Shown here: positions 1-14,380 of the stretch, piece after piece | How the letters are laid out: each line of letters opens with the position of its first letter | How positions within the stretch are numbered: the stretch's first letter is position 1 | Origin: Sorex araneus | Lineage: Eukaryota; Chordata; Mammalia; Eulipotyphla; Soricidae | Direction: 5' to 3' | DNA length: 64,000 nt | NCBI RefSeq assembly: GCF_027595985.1 | Contig: NC_073305.1 | Location: 180,437,949 to 180,501,948 of the forward strand | Program-made: the position numbers and the translations under genes | The notes under the pieces: generated by a model | What the model saw: the letters and a program-made list of their open reading frames with translations, nothing else | Told to the model about the DNA's origin: nothing | The model's database searches: none

Positions 1-832
1 CAACAACTACATAAAACAGTCCTAAGCCTTGTAAAATATAAAATTCAGTATGACCTTCTTTAGGAGCTTTCTTTAAGTATTTTGGGTGCTTGTGGGGAGA
101 ATTGGGAACTGAGCGTTTCTATAATCTTTTTCATATTAAAATATTTCAGTGAAGCAATAGTTCCTTGGAAAAATTAAGTATCTCCTATAATATTTTAAAT
201 TTTATCATAATTCTAGTTGTATAGTATCATATATAGTTTATTGAATAAAACATCCAACTTTAATCATATATTAAAGGATTCTGCAAACAACCTCTAGAAA
301 CTTGGAAAATGAAAGAGAGCAAGAGAAAATTTTGATCTAAACAATTTTGAGGAAAAAAGTGTTTGAAAATAAGATAATAAAATAATCCATGTATCTTTAC
401 TGATCGCATATTAGAAACTATTGCTAGTGAGTAACTAAGAAATATATTACTGAAAATGTTATTCTGAAGGAAAAAGGGATATAATATTTAGAACAAAGCT
501 GAAGTGAAGTATTATCACATAATAATTCAGGAAAAAAATCTATTCTCATATGGCCTAAAGTAAACACTTATTAGAAAGTGGGCACAGTGTTTAAAGTAGA
601 GGCTGGAATATGAGAAAAATAAAATTCTAACATATTAAGTTTATAATTATATCAAAAGTTATGAACCTGAAGGCATATTTATTAATGTTCTGAGAATATC
701 ACATTTCCACAATGTATCTGCTGGTTTACTTTGCACAAATGAAGCAATAGATACAATGGAAAACAACAAAACTGAAATTAGTAACTTATAGAATATTGCC
801 AAAATATTACTGTTGCTTATCTGACCTATCTT
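1..832. other. AT-rich unique sequence, no gene seen
   Basis: No repeat, long reading frame or exon-like structure is recognisable. The segment ends at a short T-rich run that is the tail side of the next SINE. Confidence 0.6.
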
Positions 833-1025
833 TTCTTTCTTTCTTTTTTTTTTTTTTGCTTTTTGGGTCATGCTCGGCGATGCACAGGGGTTACTCCTGA
901 CTCTGCACTCAGGAATTACTCCTGGCGGTGCTCAGGGGACTGTATGGGATGCTGGGAATCAAACCCGGGTCAGCCGCATGCAAGGCAAACGCCCAACTTG
1001 CTGTGCTATCGCTCCAGCCCCGTTG
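833..1025 (-). mobile_element. tRNA-derived SINE, family A
   Basis: Read on the minus strand it begins with a tRNA-like head carrying a B box close to GGTTCGATTCC, continues through the body typical of this family, and ends with the GTGACCCAAAAAGC-like motif and a poly(A) tail (a T run at about 846-857 on the plus strand). The insertion is bounded by a 12-bp TSD, ctgacctatctt, at 821-832 and 1026-1037. Poly(A) tail plus TSD indicates L1-driven retroposition. I associate this family with shrews. Confidence 0.9.
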
Positions 1026-1037
1026 CTGACCTATCTT

Positions 1038-2329
1038 GATAGCCATTTACATTTTTAAAAATAGAGGATATCATCACATACTAGAACAGTGTTCCCGAGA
1101 GCTTTCTAAATTTGAAGTAATTGTAGAGGAGAACTTGTGGATTATTCTAAATCATCTGCATTCTACAATGAACCTCAAATGTTTAATGCATCATGGATAC
1201 ACTTATGCTTTTATTAAATGCTTTAAAAATTAAAAACAAAGTAAAAGCGGAAGTTAATGGAAGCAAATACTTTAGTAGGTTTCATCTACTCCTATGTCTG
1301 TTCATAAATCTGTGGCGACATTTGGAATACGAGGCCTTTCAGAGATATATTACAGTTCATTAGCCCCCTCTGACATGCACTGTGCATTTCTTTGCTCTGC
1401 CAAGATGGAAAGCAGCATTTACTACTAGCGAATGTGTCTATAGAGAGTTTGGCTTAAGTATTTCAAAAGCATTTACTTTGGTATTTATGTATTTACAATA
1501 CACTTTCAAATTCACTGTAATTCATTTTTACAGTACAGTTGTCATTAGGTAGATCAATGAAATTTTTCTTGCACTTTCATTTTTCTTCCAGTAAAAAAAA
1601 TGGTCTTGAATAAAAGGTATTTTCTAAGGACAAATGATAAATTTAATAGAAGTACACCAATCCAAGTTATAACAGCTTATCTCCTAATTAAATGTTCTTT
1701 CTATTTTACCATTTAAAAATCTGTAGCTTCTCAGGAGGATAAAATATTTTTTTCTCATACTTATACTTACAATACAATCTTACATAAAACAATACATAAT
1801 AAATATTAAATAAAACAGTCTTACACAAAACAATTATAAAAGTACAATACAGTCTTACATAATTTAATTCATAAAATAAGTTACTATTTATTTACTATAA
1901 ATAGTAAATTTATATTAATAGTAAATAAGTAAAATAGTAAATTCCAATTGTAAATTTACTATTGGAATAAGTTAGATTGGAAGAGGTATTCTTTAGGAAA
2001 CGATATAGAACTAGAAAAAATATCTTTTTCTTTAAGAAATATGGACTCCAGAATTATCCAATATTATTCAGATGTATCATAAAGATATCAGAGCACATGC
2101 AAAACTGTGCCTTGCTGCTGTTAGAGCTCATAGGTAAATGTATGAAATGTCCTAAGTGGGATGTAAAGAGGAGACATATTGTGTGTCAGCATGTGAAACA
2201 CACATAAACATATAATTGATCCATTTCACAGGAAAGGCAATTTTCAAGTCTCCAACATTACAGGTTCTGGAGCCAGAGTACCATAGGCAAGGAGTTTCCC
2301 TTGTATGCAACTTGTATGTACCCAATCCA
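1038..2329. other. AT-rich unique sequence, no gene seen
   Basis: Contains locally self-similar stretches rich in aaatagtaaatt around 1880-1970, which look like simple-sequence drift. No exon or repeat family is recognised. Confidence 0.5.
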
Positions 2330-2445
2330 GTTTCAGTTACTGAAAGCCCATAGGTTCCCTGAGCATGCCAGAAGTGATGCCTAAGTACACTGCCAGGAGT
2401 GATACCTGATCATTGCCCAGTGTGCTTCAAAAACTACCAAATGGG
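2330..2445 (+). mobile_element. Old degraded family-A-like SINE fragment
   Basis: Carries the diagnostic ccctgagcatgccagaagtgat and cactgccaggagtgat-like words of the family-A body in the plus orientation, but the tRNA head is poorly preserved and no TSD is visible. It is an older copy or relative. Confidence 0.55.
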
Positions 2446-2576
2446 ATTAAGAAAACTGGCCAGCTACATGTAAAAACTGAACTCGGGCCTTTATCTAACA
2501 CCATGCAAAAAAATCTACCCAAAAATGGATTAAAGATCTCAACATCAGACCTGAATCCATAGGTAGAATGGAAGAA
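2445..2576 (+). mobile_element. Old L1 ORF2 fragment, left part (continues at 11325)
   Basis: The plus-strand sequence matches the L1 ORF2 C-terminal half (a degraded version of the segment encoding [13 protein letters not shown], seen intact in the younger copies here). It stops at 2576 where a family-C retroposon entered, and the same ORF2 path resumes at 11325 with the segment encoding GKTIHDIEAKDVFKDE. The outermost and oldest layer of the nest. Confidence 0.85.
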
Positions 2577-2862
2577 ATCACAAATCACGAAATCCTGTTA
2601 ATCACCGATTTCTCGGGCGTGCTCAGTAACATCTCATTTCATCCTTTCCCTGAGAGCTTAGAAGTCCATTTCAACTCGGCCCTCCTAACGATGTTGCACT
2701 GGGGGCTCTTCAGGGTCAGGGGAATGAGATCCAACTTGTTACTGGATTTTGCATATGAATACACCATGGGAAGCTTGCAAGGCTGTCCCATGTGGGCAGG
2801 AAACTCTCAGAAGACTGCCAGTTTCTCCCAGAGGGTGAAGTAGGCTACAAGATATCGCTTCT
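2577..2862 (-). mobile_element. Family-C retroposon, 3' part (5' part at 11077-11324)
   Basis: Read on the minus strand this is the 3' half of a ~530-bp retroposon also present at 18205-18745, ending in a short tandem tail (gatttcgtgatttgtgattt) and not in poly(A). It was cut at the 2848-2862 site by the large L1, whose TSD caagatatcgcttct is at 2848-2862 and 11062-11076. Its own TSD is approximately gatggaagaa (about 2565-2576 and 11325-11335). Confidence 0.85.
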
Positions 2863-2875
2863 TTTTTTTTTTTTA

Positions 2876-3351
2876 ATTTTTTATTGTGGAAAGTTACAAA
2901 GTTACAAAGTTTTCAGGTTTAAATCTCAGTTATACAATGCTCGAATACCCATCCCTTCACCAGTGCTCATATTCCGCCACCAAGAATCCCAGTATAGCTC
3001 CACCCCGCCCCCTCACACCCCAAACCCCCCCACGCCCCTAGACCCCCACCCTAAGCCCCCCCACCTGTGTAACTAATAAATTTCACTTTACTTTCACTTT
3101 GATTGCATACAATATTTCAACAAAACTCGCTATTATTGTTTGGAGAGTCTCTCCCCTAAAGTCAGACCTGCTGAAAAGGAAGCATTAGATAATTTGTTTT
3201 CCATTGCTGAGGATGAAGAAGTATGAGGTCGAGTGACCACACTTAGCGGCCTCTCAGTTTTGGGTTTCTGTAATTTAGTATTTTAGTAACTAAGTCCAGA
3301 GAGATATCTGCCAGAAGTTGCATCGTTGCCAACTTGTACTTCTCAGTTACA
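2876..3351 (-). other. L1 3'UTR with G-rich tract
   Basis: On the minus strand this is the 3' untranslated region of the large L1. The plus strand has many C4-C7 runs at about 3000-3066, so the L1 RNA has closely spaced G runs able to form a G-quadruplex. The same G-rich tract recurs in the L1 3'UTRs at 10203-10265 and 56090-56156. Confidence 0.8.
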
Positions 3352-7180
<3,829 letters not shown>

Positions 7181-7213
7181 GGGTTTGTTGTGCTTGTAGA
7201 GGTTGTTCTTGTC

Positions 7214-8143
7214 TTACAATAGCCCCTTTAGTGCTTCTTTTAGGTTTGGTTTTGAGTCTATGAAGTTCCTGAGCTGTTGTTTATCCCCAAAGTAGTGTAT
7301 GATTCCTTCTAGTTTGAATGAGAGTTTAGCCGGATAAAGTATTCTTGGTGAAGCGTTGATTTCATTGAGTTTTTTCACTATATCCCACCATTGCCTTCGA
7401 GCTTGGAGGGTTTCCTCTGATAGATCTGCTGTGAACCTAAGGGGTGCTCCTTTGTATGCGATTTCCTTCTTAGACCTTGCTGCTTGGAGTATTGTGTCTC
7501 TCTGGAAGACGTCCATCATTGTAACTATGATATGTCTTGGGGTTTTTCTGTTAGGATCTCTTTTAGCTGGCACTCTTCGGGCGCCTTGAATCTGGATGCC
7601 CGCATTGTCCAGCTGTGGGAAGTTTTTGGCAATGATTTGTTTGACTGTGTCTTTTTCGTTGGGGTTGGTTCCCTGTGGTTCTGGTAGTCCAATGATTCTA
7701 ATGTTGTTCCTCTTGAATTCATCCCCTAGGACTCTGATTCTGGCTAGAGCTATTTTGAGGTCTCTTGCCATGGTTTGATGTTGCCTGTAGGCCTCTTGCA
7801 GCTCATCTTCAAGCATACTGATTCTGTCTTCGGCTGCAGTCATCCTATTGTTGAGGGTAGTCAGAGAGTTTTTGATTTCATGTACGGAATCCTTCATTTC
7901 TTTTTGAAGGTTTTTTATTTCTGCTCTCATTTCTTCCCGTATTTTGTCGGCTGTCTGTTGTATTGTTTCCGCCAGGTCTTCCTTGAAGTTGTCCATCTTT
8001 GCATTGAGTTGATTGAACATGTTGAGGATTTCAAGTCTGAATTCTTTCTCAGAGAGGTCAAGTTTGTAGGAAGCGCTCATTGAGGTTTCCAGACTCCTTT
8101 GATCGTCCTCTGGTTGCAATGGGGATTTTCGCTGTTTCTTCAT
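7214..8143 (-). CDS. L1 ORF1 protein (RNA-binding chaperone), open frame of 309 codons
   Basis: ORF1p coats L1 RNA as a trimer and acts as a nucleic-acid chaperone in the L1 ribonucleoprotein. The start MKKQRKSP follows the 5'UTR directly. Residues about 45-150 form a Lys/Glu-rich heptad coiled coil. The RRM core follows ([13 protein letters not shown] near 168-180; [13 protein letters not shown] near 226), then a basic C-terminal domain with [17 protein letters not shown]. Length is close to the mammalian ORF1p norm (about 340) and there is no internal stop, which implies a fairly recent insertion. It lies about 30-60 bp upstream of ORF2 in the same transcript. The nested L1 at 8250 now separates it from its promoter, so expression would need another promoter. 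Confidence 0.95.
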   Translation of the reverse strand: MKKQRKSPLQPEDDQRSLETSMSASYKLDLSEKEFRLEILNMFNQLNAKMDNFKEDLAETIQQTADKIREEMRAEIKNLQKEMKDSVHEIKNSLTTLNNRMTAAEDRISMLEDELQEAYRQHQTMARDLKIALARIRVLGDEFKRNNIRIIGLPEPQGTNPNEKDTVKQIIAKNFPQLDNAGIQIQGARRVPAKRDPNRKTPRHIIVTMMDVFQRDTILQAARSKKEIAYKGAPLRFTADLSEETLQARRQWWDIVKKLNEINASPRILYPAKLSFKLEGIIHYFGDKQQLRNFIDSKPNLKEALKGLL

Positions 8144-8249
8144 GTTGTTTGTGGTGATATGAAAGAGGGCCCTTGATGATGAGTGTCCCTGTTTCCTTTT
8201 GTTGCGAAAAAGGATTGTGGATAGGCTCAGTTAATAGTGGTTGGCTTTT

Positions 8250-9944
8250 CCTAAAACCTCTACTAAGAAACTCTTAGAAACAATAGACTTATACAGTAAA
8301 GTTGCAGGCTACAAAATCAATACCCAAAAATCCATGGCCTTCATATATGCAAACAATGAGGCAGAGGAAAGGGATATGAAAAAAGCAATCCCATTCACAA
8401 TTGTGCCCCAGAAAATCAGGTACCTCGGAATCAGCTTAACCAAGGAAGTAAAAGACCTTTACAAAGAAAACTACATAACGCTACTCCATGAAATCAAAGA
8501 GGACATGAGGAAATGGAAACATATACCCTGCTCGTGGATAGGGAGAATCAATGTTGTCAAAATGGCAATACTCCCTAAAGCATTATACAGATTCAATGCG
8601 ATCCCTATAAGTATACCCATGACATTCTTCAAAGAAATGGATCAAGCAATCCTAAAATTCATATGGAATAACAAACGTCCAAGGATAACTAAAACAATTC
8701 TTGGGAAAAAGATGATGGGAGGCATCACCATCCCCAACCTCAAACTTTACTACAAAGCAGTAACAATTAAAACAGCATGGTACTGGAACAAAGGCAGAGC
8801 CGTAGACCAATGGAACAGGGTGGAATATCCCTACACACAACCCCAAATGTATGACCATCTAATCTTTGATAAGGGAGCAAGAGATGTGAAGTGGAGCAAG
8901 GAAAGCCTCTTTAACAAATGGTGCTGGCACAACTGGACAACCACATGCAAAAAAATGGGTTTAGACCTTGACCTGACACCATGCACAAAAGTCAGATCAA
9001 AATGGATTAAAGACCTCAACATTAGACCACAAACCATAAGGTACATTGAAGACAAGGTCGGCGAAACCCTCCACGATATTGAAGATAAAGGTATCTTCAA
9101 AGGTGACACGGAACTAAGCAATCTAGTAAAAACAGAGATCAACAAATGGGACTACATTAAACTAAAAAGCTTCTGCACCGCAAGAGATACAGTGACCAGA
9201 ATCCAAAGACTATCCACAGAATGGGAAAGGATATTTACACAATACCCATCAGATAAGGGGTTGATATCAATGGTATATAAAGCACTGGTTGAACTCTACA
9301 AGAAGAAAACATCCAACCCCATCAAAAAATGGGGCGAAGAAATGAACAGAAACTTTACCAAGGAAGAAATACGAATGGCCAAAAGGCACATGAAAAAGTG
9401 CTCTGCATCACTAATCATCAGAGAGATGCAGGTCAAAACAACTTTGAGATACCACCTCACACCACAGAGACTAGCACACATCCAAAAGAACAAAAGCAAC
9501 CGCTGTTGGAGAGGATGTGGGGAGAAAGGGACCCTTCTTCACTGCTGGTGGGAATGCCGACTGGTTCAGCCCTTCTGGAAAACAATTTGGACGACTCTCA
9601 AAAAATTAGATATTGAATTCCCATTTGACCCAGCAATACCACTGCTGGGAATATATCCCAGAGAGGCAAAAAAGTACAATCGAAACAACATCTGCACATG
9701 TATGTTCATCGCAGCACTGTTTACAATAGCCAGAATCTGGAAAAAACCCGAATGCCCCAGAACGGATGACTGGTTGAGGAAACTTTGGTACATCTATACA
9801 ATGGAATACTATGCAGCTGTTAGAAAAAAGGAGGTCAAGAATTTTGTAGTCAAATGGATGGGCATGAAAAGTTTCATGCTGAGTGAAATGAGTCAGAAAG
9901 AGAGAGACAGACATAGAAAGATTGCACTCATCTATGGTATATAG
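8250..9944 (+). pseudogene. L1 ORF2 C-terminal fragment, frame still open
   Basis: About 565 codons without a stop, beginning at [12 protein letters not shown], which immediately follows the [12 protein letters not shown] segment in other copies. It therefore lacks the endonuclease and the reverse-transcriptase catalytic aspartates, but keeps the thumb-like region and the Cys-rich [18 protein letters not shown] at roughly residues 421-437. It ends in [11 protein letters not shown] and TAG. It cannot retrotranspose alone. The intact frame reflects youth, not function. It has no promoter or native start codon, and any apparent start lies in the flanking 5'UTR of the host L1. Confidence 0.93.
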
Positions 9945-10202
9945 AATAACAGAGTGGGAGACTAACACCCAAGAACTGTAGAAATAAGTACCAGGAGGTT
10001 GACTCCATGGCTTCGAGGCTGGCCTCACGTTCCGGGGAAAGGTCAACTCAGAGAAGCGATCACCAACTACATTGTAGTCGAAGGCCATGTGGGGGAAGGG
10101 AGTTACGGGCTGAATGAGGGCTAGAGACTGAGCACAGCGGCCACTCAACACCTTTATTGCAAACCACAACAGCTAATTAGAGAGAGAAAACAGAAGGGAA
10201 TG

Positions 10203-10265
10203 CCCTGCCACAGTGGCAGGGTGGGGTGTGGGGGAGATGGGATTGGGGAAGGTGGGAGGGACACT
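10203..10265 (+). other. L1 3'UTR stem-loop followed by G-rich tract
   Basis: CCCTGCCAC and GTGGCAGGG (10203-10211, 10213-10221) form a perfect 9-bp stem around a single A. G3-G5 runs with 2-6 nt spacers continue to about 10262, matching a G-quadruplex pattern. A weaker version of the stem plus G tract is present at 56090-56156. G-rich 3'UTR tracts are known in mammalian L1s; the abutting hairpin is what I see in this family. Confidence 0.7.
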
Positions 10266-10415
10266 GGGTTTACGGGTGGTGGAGAATGGGCACTGGTGAA
10301 GGGATGGGTTCCCAAACTTTGTATGAGGGAAGTATGAGCACAAAAGTGTATAAATCTGTAACTGTACCCTCACGGTGATTCTCTAATTAAAAATAAATAA
10401 ATTTAAAAAAAAAAA

Positions 10416-10711
10416 GAAATTAAGGATTTTATGTCTAATAATAGATATTTTAAAAAGTCAAACAATTATGAGAAAGTATAACAAGTATGAACATAAAGAT
10501 TAAGTGTTTAACTGTTGGGTGAACATAAAATCAGCAGTAATTTCCTCAGCCTGGAAGGGTTGGAGAGAATTTCCAGAATACTGGCTGAGTTAGTTTTAAC
10601 AGTTAGTACCCTACTATAAACTTATGAATTCTAGTCAGAGGAGATGGTACATAAAATAGTTGCAATGTTTTCTGACAGCATGATCTTCAAATTATTATTA
10701 TCATAATATTG
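10416..10711 (+). other. 3'-transduced flanking DNA of the nested L1
   Basis: Non-repetitive sequence between the L1 poly(A) (10405-10415) and a second A run (10712-10720) that abuts the 3' TSD. This is the expected result of transcription past the weak L1 polyadenylation signal. There is no good AATAAA just before the second tail, so a non-canonical signal must have been used. It should be a tag for the donor locus elsewhere in the genome. Confidence 0.85.
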
Positions 10712-10735
10712 AAAAAAAAATAGTGGTTGGCTTTT

Positions 10736-11061
10736 TACTTGCCGGTTGTAGAACCTGGTCTCCTACTGAGATGTTTCCCGCAGTTCTTATGTGAAGTCTT
10801 GTGATTTATTGTCCTACTGCTTGCGAATAGCTGGGATGTTAGTCTTGGATAGGATGTTGAGGAAACTACTTGCCGCTTTGGCCGCTGGCAATGAGGCCAC
10901 GCCCACTTTTCTTAGGCCACGCCCCCTGGTGGTTAGGCCACGCCCCTTTCCCACAACCCGACAGCGGTCAACGTGCTGGGGGTGGTGTGCCGGCCACTTG
11001 GCCGGCAGTCCGGAGGGGAGGGAAGCCCGGGGTGCTCAGGGCCGCGGAGCAGGCTGGGTCC
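10736..11061 (-). promoter_or_regulatory. L1 5'UTR promoter, CpG-rich, three phased GC/CACC boxes
   Basis: On the minus strand this is the 5' end of the large L1, bounded by the TSD at 11062. Three copies of GGGGCGTGGCC-like boxes (plus-strand ggccacgccc at 10895, 10915 and 10936) are spaced 20 and 21 bp, two helical turns. The same triad and spacing occur in the L1 5'UTR at 51899-51950. Such boxes resemble Sp/KLF binding sites; binding is inferred. The distal 5'UTR continues at 8144-8249. Confidence 0.8.
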
Positions 11062-11076
11062 CAAGATATCGCTTCT

Positions 11077-11324
11077 GAGAGCTTGCTTTTAAGTCTCTCT
11101 TTGGATGTTGGCCGTTGATGGGATTACACACACCTGGGTTCCTCTGCCGGTACCTTCATGCATGAGGCCTGTCTGAACGTGTGGAGAGGGGCCTTCAGCA
11201 TGGTTGTAGCTAGGTTCCGGTGGTCTTTGGCCACCAGGAGCTCTGCTCGGGGTGGGGAGGGAAGCTGGAGCCCATCCCCTCCGAGGGAAGACAGCCAGGT
11301 GTGCGGGCAAGAGACTCTCTGGCA
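11077..11324 (-). mobile_element. Family-C retroposon, 5' part (3' part at 2577-2862)
   Basis: Minus-strand 5' half of the family-C element, GC-rich and matching 18205-18450 nearly end to end (start gagtctcttgcccgcaca, then the gagcagagctcctgg and cctcatgcatgaagg segments). The two halves join seamlessly once the large L1 and one TSD copy are removed. Confidence 0.85.
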
Positions 11325-11992
11325 AGATGGAAGAATATGTAGGCAAAACCATCCATGACATTGAAGCTAAAGACGTCTTCAAAGATGAAACACTACTGAC
11401 CAAGCAAGTGGTAACAAAGATAAGCAAAGAGAATTACATGAAACTAAGAAGCTTCCATACCTCAAAATAAATGGTGACCACGATACAAAGAGAGCTCATG
11501 AAATGGGAAGAATTATTCACCCACAGAGAGTACCCATCTGTTATAGGGTTAATATAAAAGATATTTTAGTCACTGGGAGAAGTTTATAAGAAAAAACCAT
11601 TCAACCCCCTCAGAAATTCTATGCAGCAACCAGGAAAAACGAAGTCATGAAATTTGCTTGTAAGTGGATGGACATGGAAAGTATCAGGCTGAGTGAAATG
11701 AGTCAGAAGGAAAGATTCACGGACTGACTGCATTCATTTGTAGGATATAAAAATATACTACAAGACTAATACTCAAGACTAGGGAAAATGGGGGCCAGAA
11801 CGCCTGTTCAATGGTTGAAAGTTTGCCACAAGTGTCTGGGGTTGGAGGGCACTTAGGATAGAGAAGGGACCAGTATGACAATAATAGTTAGAAATTATCA
11901 CCCTGGACAAGAACTGAGTGTTGAAAATAAGTAAAAGGATATATGTGCTAACCTTTCAGTATCTATATTACAAAGCAGAGAGAGTGAGAGTT

Positions 11993-12023
<31 letters not shown>

Positions 12024-12225
12024 CAGAGAGACAGAGACAAAGACAGAGAGACAGAGAGACAGAGAGATAAAGAGAAAAGAAAAGTCCCTGTAATAGTGGT
12101 GAAGATGGGGTCTGGGCGAATGGGAAACTGAGTGCATTGGTGGTAGGAAATGTCGACTGGTGAAGGGATAGGTGTTGGAAGAAAAAGAAAAAAGGAAAAC
12201 AAGACTAAACAAACAATAAAAGTAA
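11325..12225 (+). mobile_element. Old L1 ORF2 C-terminus and 3'UTR, right part
   Basis: Continues the L1 from 2445-2576. It has in-frame remnants of GKTIHDIEAKDVFKDETLLTKQV, then an internal deletion near 11615 that joins the HKKxxNP region to the segment encoding MKFACKWMDMES. The 3'UTR has an expanded (AG)n tract and the tail is A-rich (12180-12225). Multiple lesions make this the oldest of the four nested layers. Confidence 0.85.
11975..12085 (+). repeat. (AG)n purine microsatellite in L1 3'UTR
   Basis: Interrupted AG/ACAG repeats of about 110 bp. Comparable AG runs occur at the same 3'UTR position in the L1s at 26630-26666 and 32958-32990, so the tract expands from a family-intrinsic purine run. 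Confidence 0.85.
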
Positions 12226-12240
12226 CGGATCTCTCAATGC

Positions 12241-12430
12241 CTGTGCAAGGCAGGAGCCTTAACCACTGTACTATCTCTTCAGAGCCTATTATAATTTTGC
12301 TTTGATATAGGTGGGGAGCTATGGAATTTTTATTTATTACTTATTTATTTATTTAGTGCTAAGGATCAAACTCAGAACCTCACACATGAAAGGCAAATAC
12401 TGTACCGTTGAATTATATCTCTGGTTTTTC
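12241..12430 (-). mobile_element. Two old SINE head fragments
   Basis: On the minus strand both parts (12241-12290 and about 12350-12425) retain a decayed tRNA-like head and B-box region (plus-strand gtgcaaggcaggagcc and catgaaaggcaaatact). They look like ancient family-A relatives. No TSD. Confidence 0.5.
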
Positions 12431-12804
12431 AGTAATTTTTGTTGCTGGATGCTACTCTGTTTTTACCTCCTATATACCAGTTGAAGAACAGTGTTGTTCT
12501 CAAAGTTGGAAATTAGGATTGCATTTGATGCAAATCTTTATATGAAGTCTTTTTTATGAGCATATATTTTCAATAATATGTCTTCATGAACATTCAGATT
12601 AATTCTTAGGAATTAATTCATATAAGATTCTGCATAGCATCTTCATTAATTTCCAGGATGTCTTAGATAACCTGTTTTATATTTCCATCCACAATAAGTG
12701 AGCATTCTAACTCTTCTATACCTTGTCAGCATTTGCTATTATTAGTGTTTTGGATTTTAACCAAGTAATAGGTATGTATTAATTTAATTTGTAACTCCAA
12801 GTTA

Positions 12805-13698
12805 ATTTTTTATTTTTATTTATTCTTTTATTCTGAATCACTTGAGATACAGTTACAGGCTTACAAACTTTCGTGCTTGCATTTCAGTCATACTATGGTT
12901 GAGTGTCCATCCCTCCACCAGTGCCCATCCTCCACCACCAATGGTCCCAGCATCCCTCCCACCATCGCCACCCCGTCCCCTCCCTTGACCCTACCCCACC
13001 TCTGTGGCAGGACATTTCCTTTTGCTCCCTCTCTCCTTTTGGGTGTTGTGGTTTGCAATAGAGGTATTAAGTGGCCATCATGTTGGTCTATGGTCTCCAT
13101 TCAGCACACATCTCCCATCCTGAGTGGGCCTCTCAGCACCCTTTACTTGGTGGTCCCTTCTCTATCTGAGCTGCCTTTCCCCCCAGTATGTGAGGCCTGC
13201 TTTTAAGCGGTGGAGTGATCCTTCTGGTACTTATCTCTACTATTCATGGGTGTTAGTTTCCCATTCTGTTACTTTATATTCCAAAACAAGTGCAATCTTT
13301 CTATGTCTGTCCCTCCCTTTCTGATTCATTTCACTTAACATGATACTCTCCATTTTGATCCACCTATATGAAAATTTCATGACTTCATCTTTTCTAACAG
13401 CTGCATAGTATTCCACTGAGTAGATATACCAAAGTTCCTTTAACCAGTCATCTGTTCTTGGGCATTCGGGTTTTTTCCAGTTTCTGGCTACTGTTAACAG
13501 TGCAGCAATGAACATTCGAGTGCAGATGTCATTTCGACTGTACTTTTTTGCATTTCTGGGATATATTCCCAGAAGTGGTATTGCTGGGTCAAATGGGAAC
13601 AATTTCTAATTCTTTGAGAAACGTCCATACTGTTTTCCAAAAGGGCTGAATCAGTTGGCACACCCACCAGCAGTGAAGGAGTGTCCCTTTCTCCCCAC
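12805..13698 (-). mobile_element. 5'-truncated L1 (3'UTR plus ORF2 C-terminus)
   Basis: Minus-strand L1 with a T-rich tail at 12805-12830, C-rich 3'UTR and an ORF2 C-terminus decoding to [20 protein letters not shown] and [17 protein letters not shown] segments, truncated at the Cys-rich motif ([11 protein letters not shown]). A perfect 12-bp TSD, aactccaagtta, is at 12793-12804 and 13699-13710. Frameshifts split the ORF2 remnant. Confidence 0.93.
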
Positions 13699-13996
13699 AA
13701 CTCCAAGTTACTTTTAAGCACGTTTCCATAGTGCATGTGTGTTTGCAATTGGTATATTTTCTTTTACGAGGTGCACATTTAAGAATTTTTTTGTCCATTT
13801 TGATTTGGTATTTTTTCTTATTATTTACTTTGGAGTTCTTTTTATATTTTAGACATACATTCTTTACCATAAATGCATTTAGTAAATATTTTCCTCCACC
13901 TAGCAGTGTTACTTCTACCAGTCTTTTGCAGAATAGATGTCTTAAATTTTAATGAAGTCCACCCTTCTTATTCATGGATTTTTCTTTTTTAGCTTT

Positions 13997-14242
13997 CACT
14001 GTATCACTGTCATCCCATTGCTCATCGATTTGCTTGAGCAAGCACCAGTAACGTCTCCATTGTGAGACTTCTTGTTTCTGTTTTTGGCATATTGAATATG
14101 CCATGGTAGCTTGCCAGGCTCTGCCGTTGGGGTTAGATACTCTTGGTACCTTGCCAGGCTCTCCAAGAGGGGCAGAGGAATCGAACCCGGGTCTGCCGAG
14201 TGCACGGCAAATGTCCTACCCGAAGTGCTATCACTCCAGACC
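13997..14242 (-). mobile_element. Family-B SINE (tRNA head, non-poly(A) tail)
   Basis: Minus-strand element with the same tRNA-like head as family A (B box ggttcgattcc) but a different body (gagagcctggcaaggtacc, catattcaatatgcc, gagacgttactggtgc) and ending gggatgacagtgatacag. It has no poly(A) tail. Confidence 0.88.
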
Positions 14243-14380
14243 AATTTGTTCTCAAACCCAAAGCCACTTAAATTATCTCTGGTGCTGTTTCTAGCTGTTT
14301 TACTTTTGAGTTTTACATTTAAGTTTTTGGCTGTGCATGGTAGAAGAACCATGTCTAGGTTTTAAAAAAAGTATCTTTTT

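Larger units (their letters stand above)
8250..10720 (+). mobile_element. Young 5'-truncated L1 with 3'-transduced flank, nested in the L1 5'UTR
   Basis: Plus-strand L1 starting just after the reverse-transcriptase FADD motif and running through ORF2, 3'UTR and poly(A) at 10405-10415. About 295 bp of non-L1 DNA and a second A run (10712-10720) follow. A 17-bp perfect TSD, aatagtggttggctttt, lies at 8233-8249 and 10719-10735, so the extra DNA is inside the insertion. Beyond the second TSD the 5'UTR of the minus-strand L1 resumes, which proves the nesting. The open ORF2 frame and perfect TSD mark it as the youngest layer of the nest. Confidence 0.95.
12640..14380 (-). mobile_element. Ancient L1 ORF2 C-terminus / 3' region, twice interrupted
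   Basis: Minus-strand matches to ancient eutherian-type L1 in three blocks (about 12640-12804, 13711-13996, 14243-14380). The plus strand shows familiar words such as ccttgtcagcatttgct, attttgatttgg and aattttaatgaagtcca. It is interrupted by a younger L1 (12805-13698) and a family-B SINE (13997-14242). Assignment rests on recollection of L1 consensus sequences. Confidence 0.7.

Noticed and set aside
8233..8260. Head-to-head L1 arrangement as a single 5'-inverted insertion
   Set aside because: The minus copy has its own poly(A) and TSD, and its 5'UTR resumes after 10735, so the plus copy is a separate nested insertion.
12877..13206. 109-codon proline-rich frame as a gene
   Set aside because: It is the antisense of an L1 3'UTR, C-rich on this strand.
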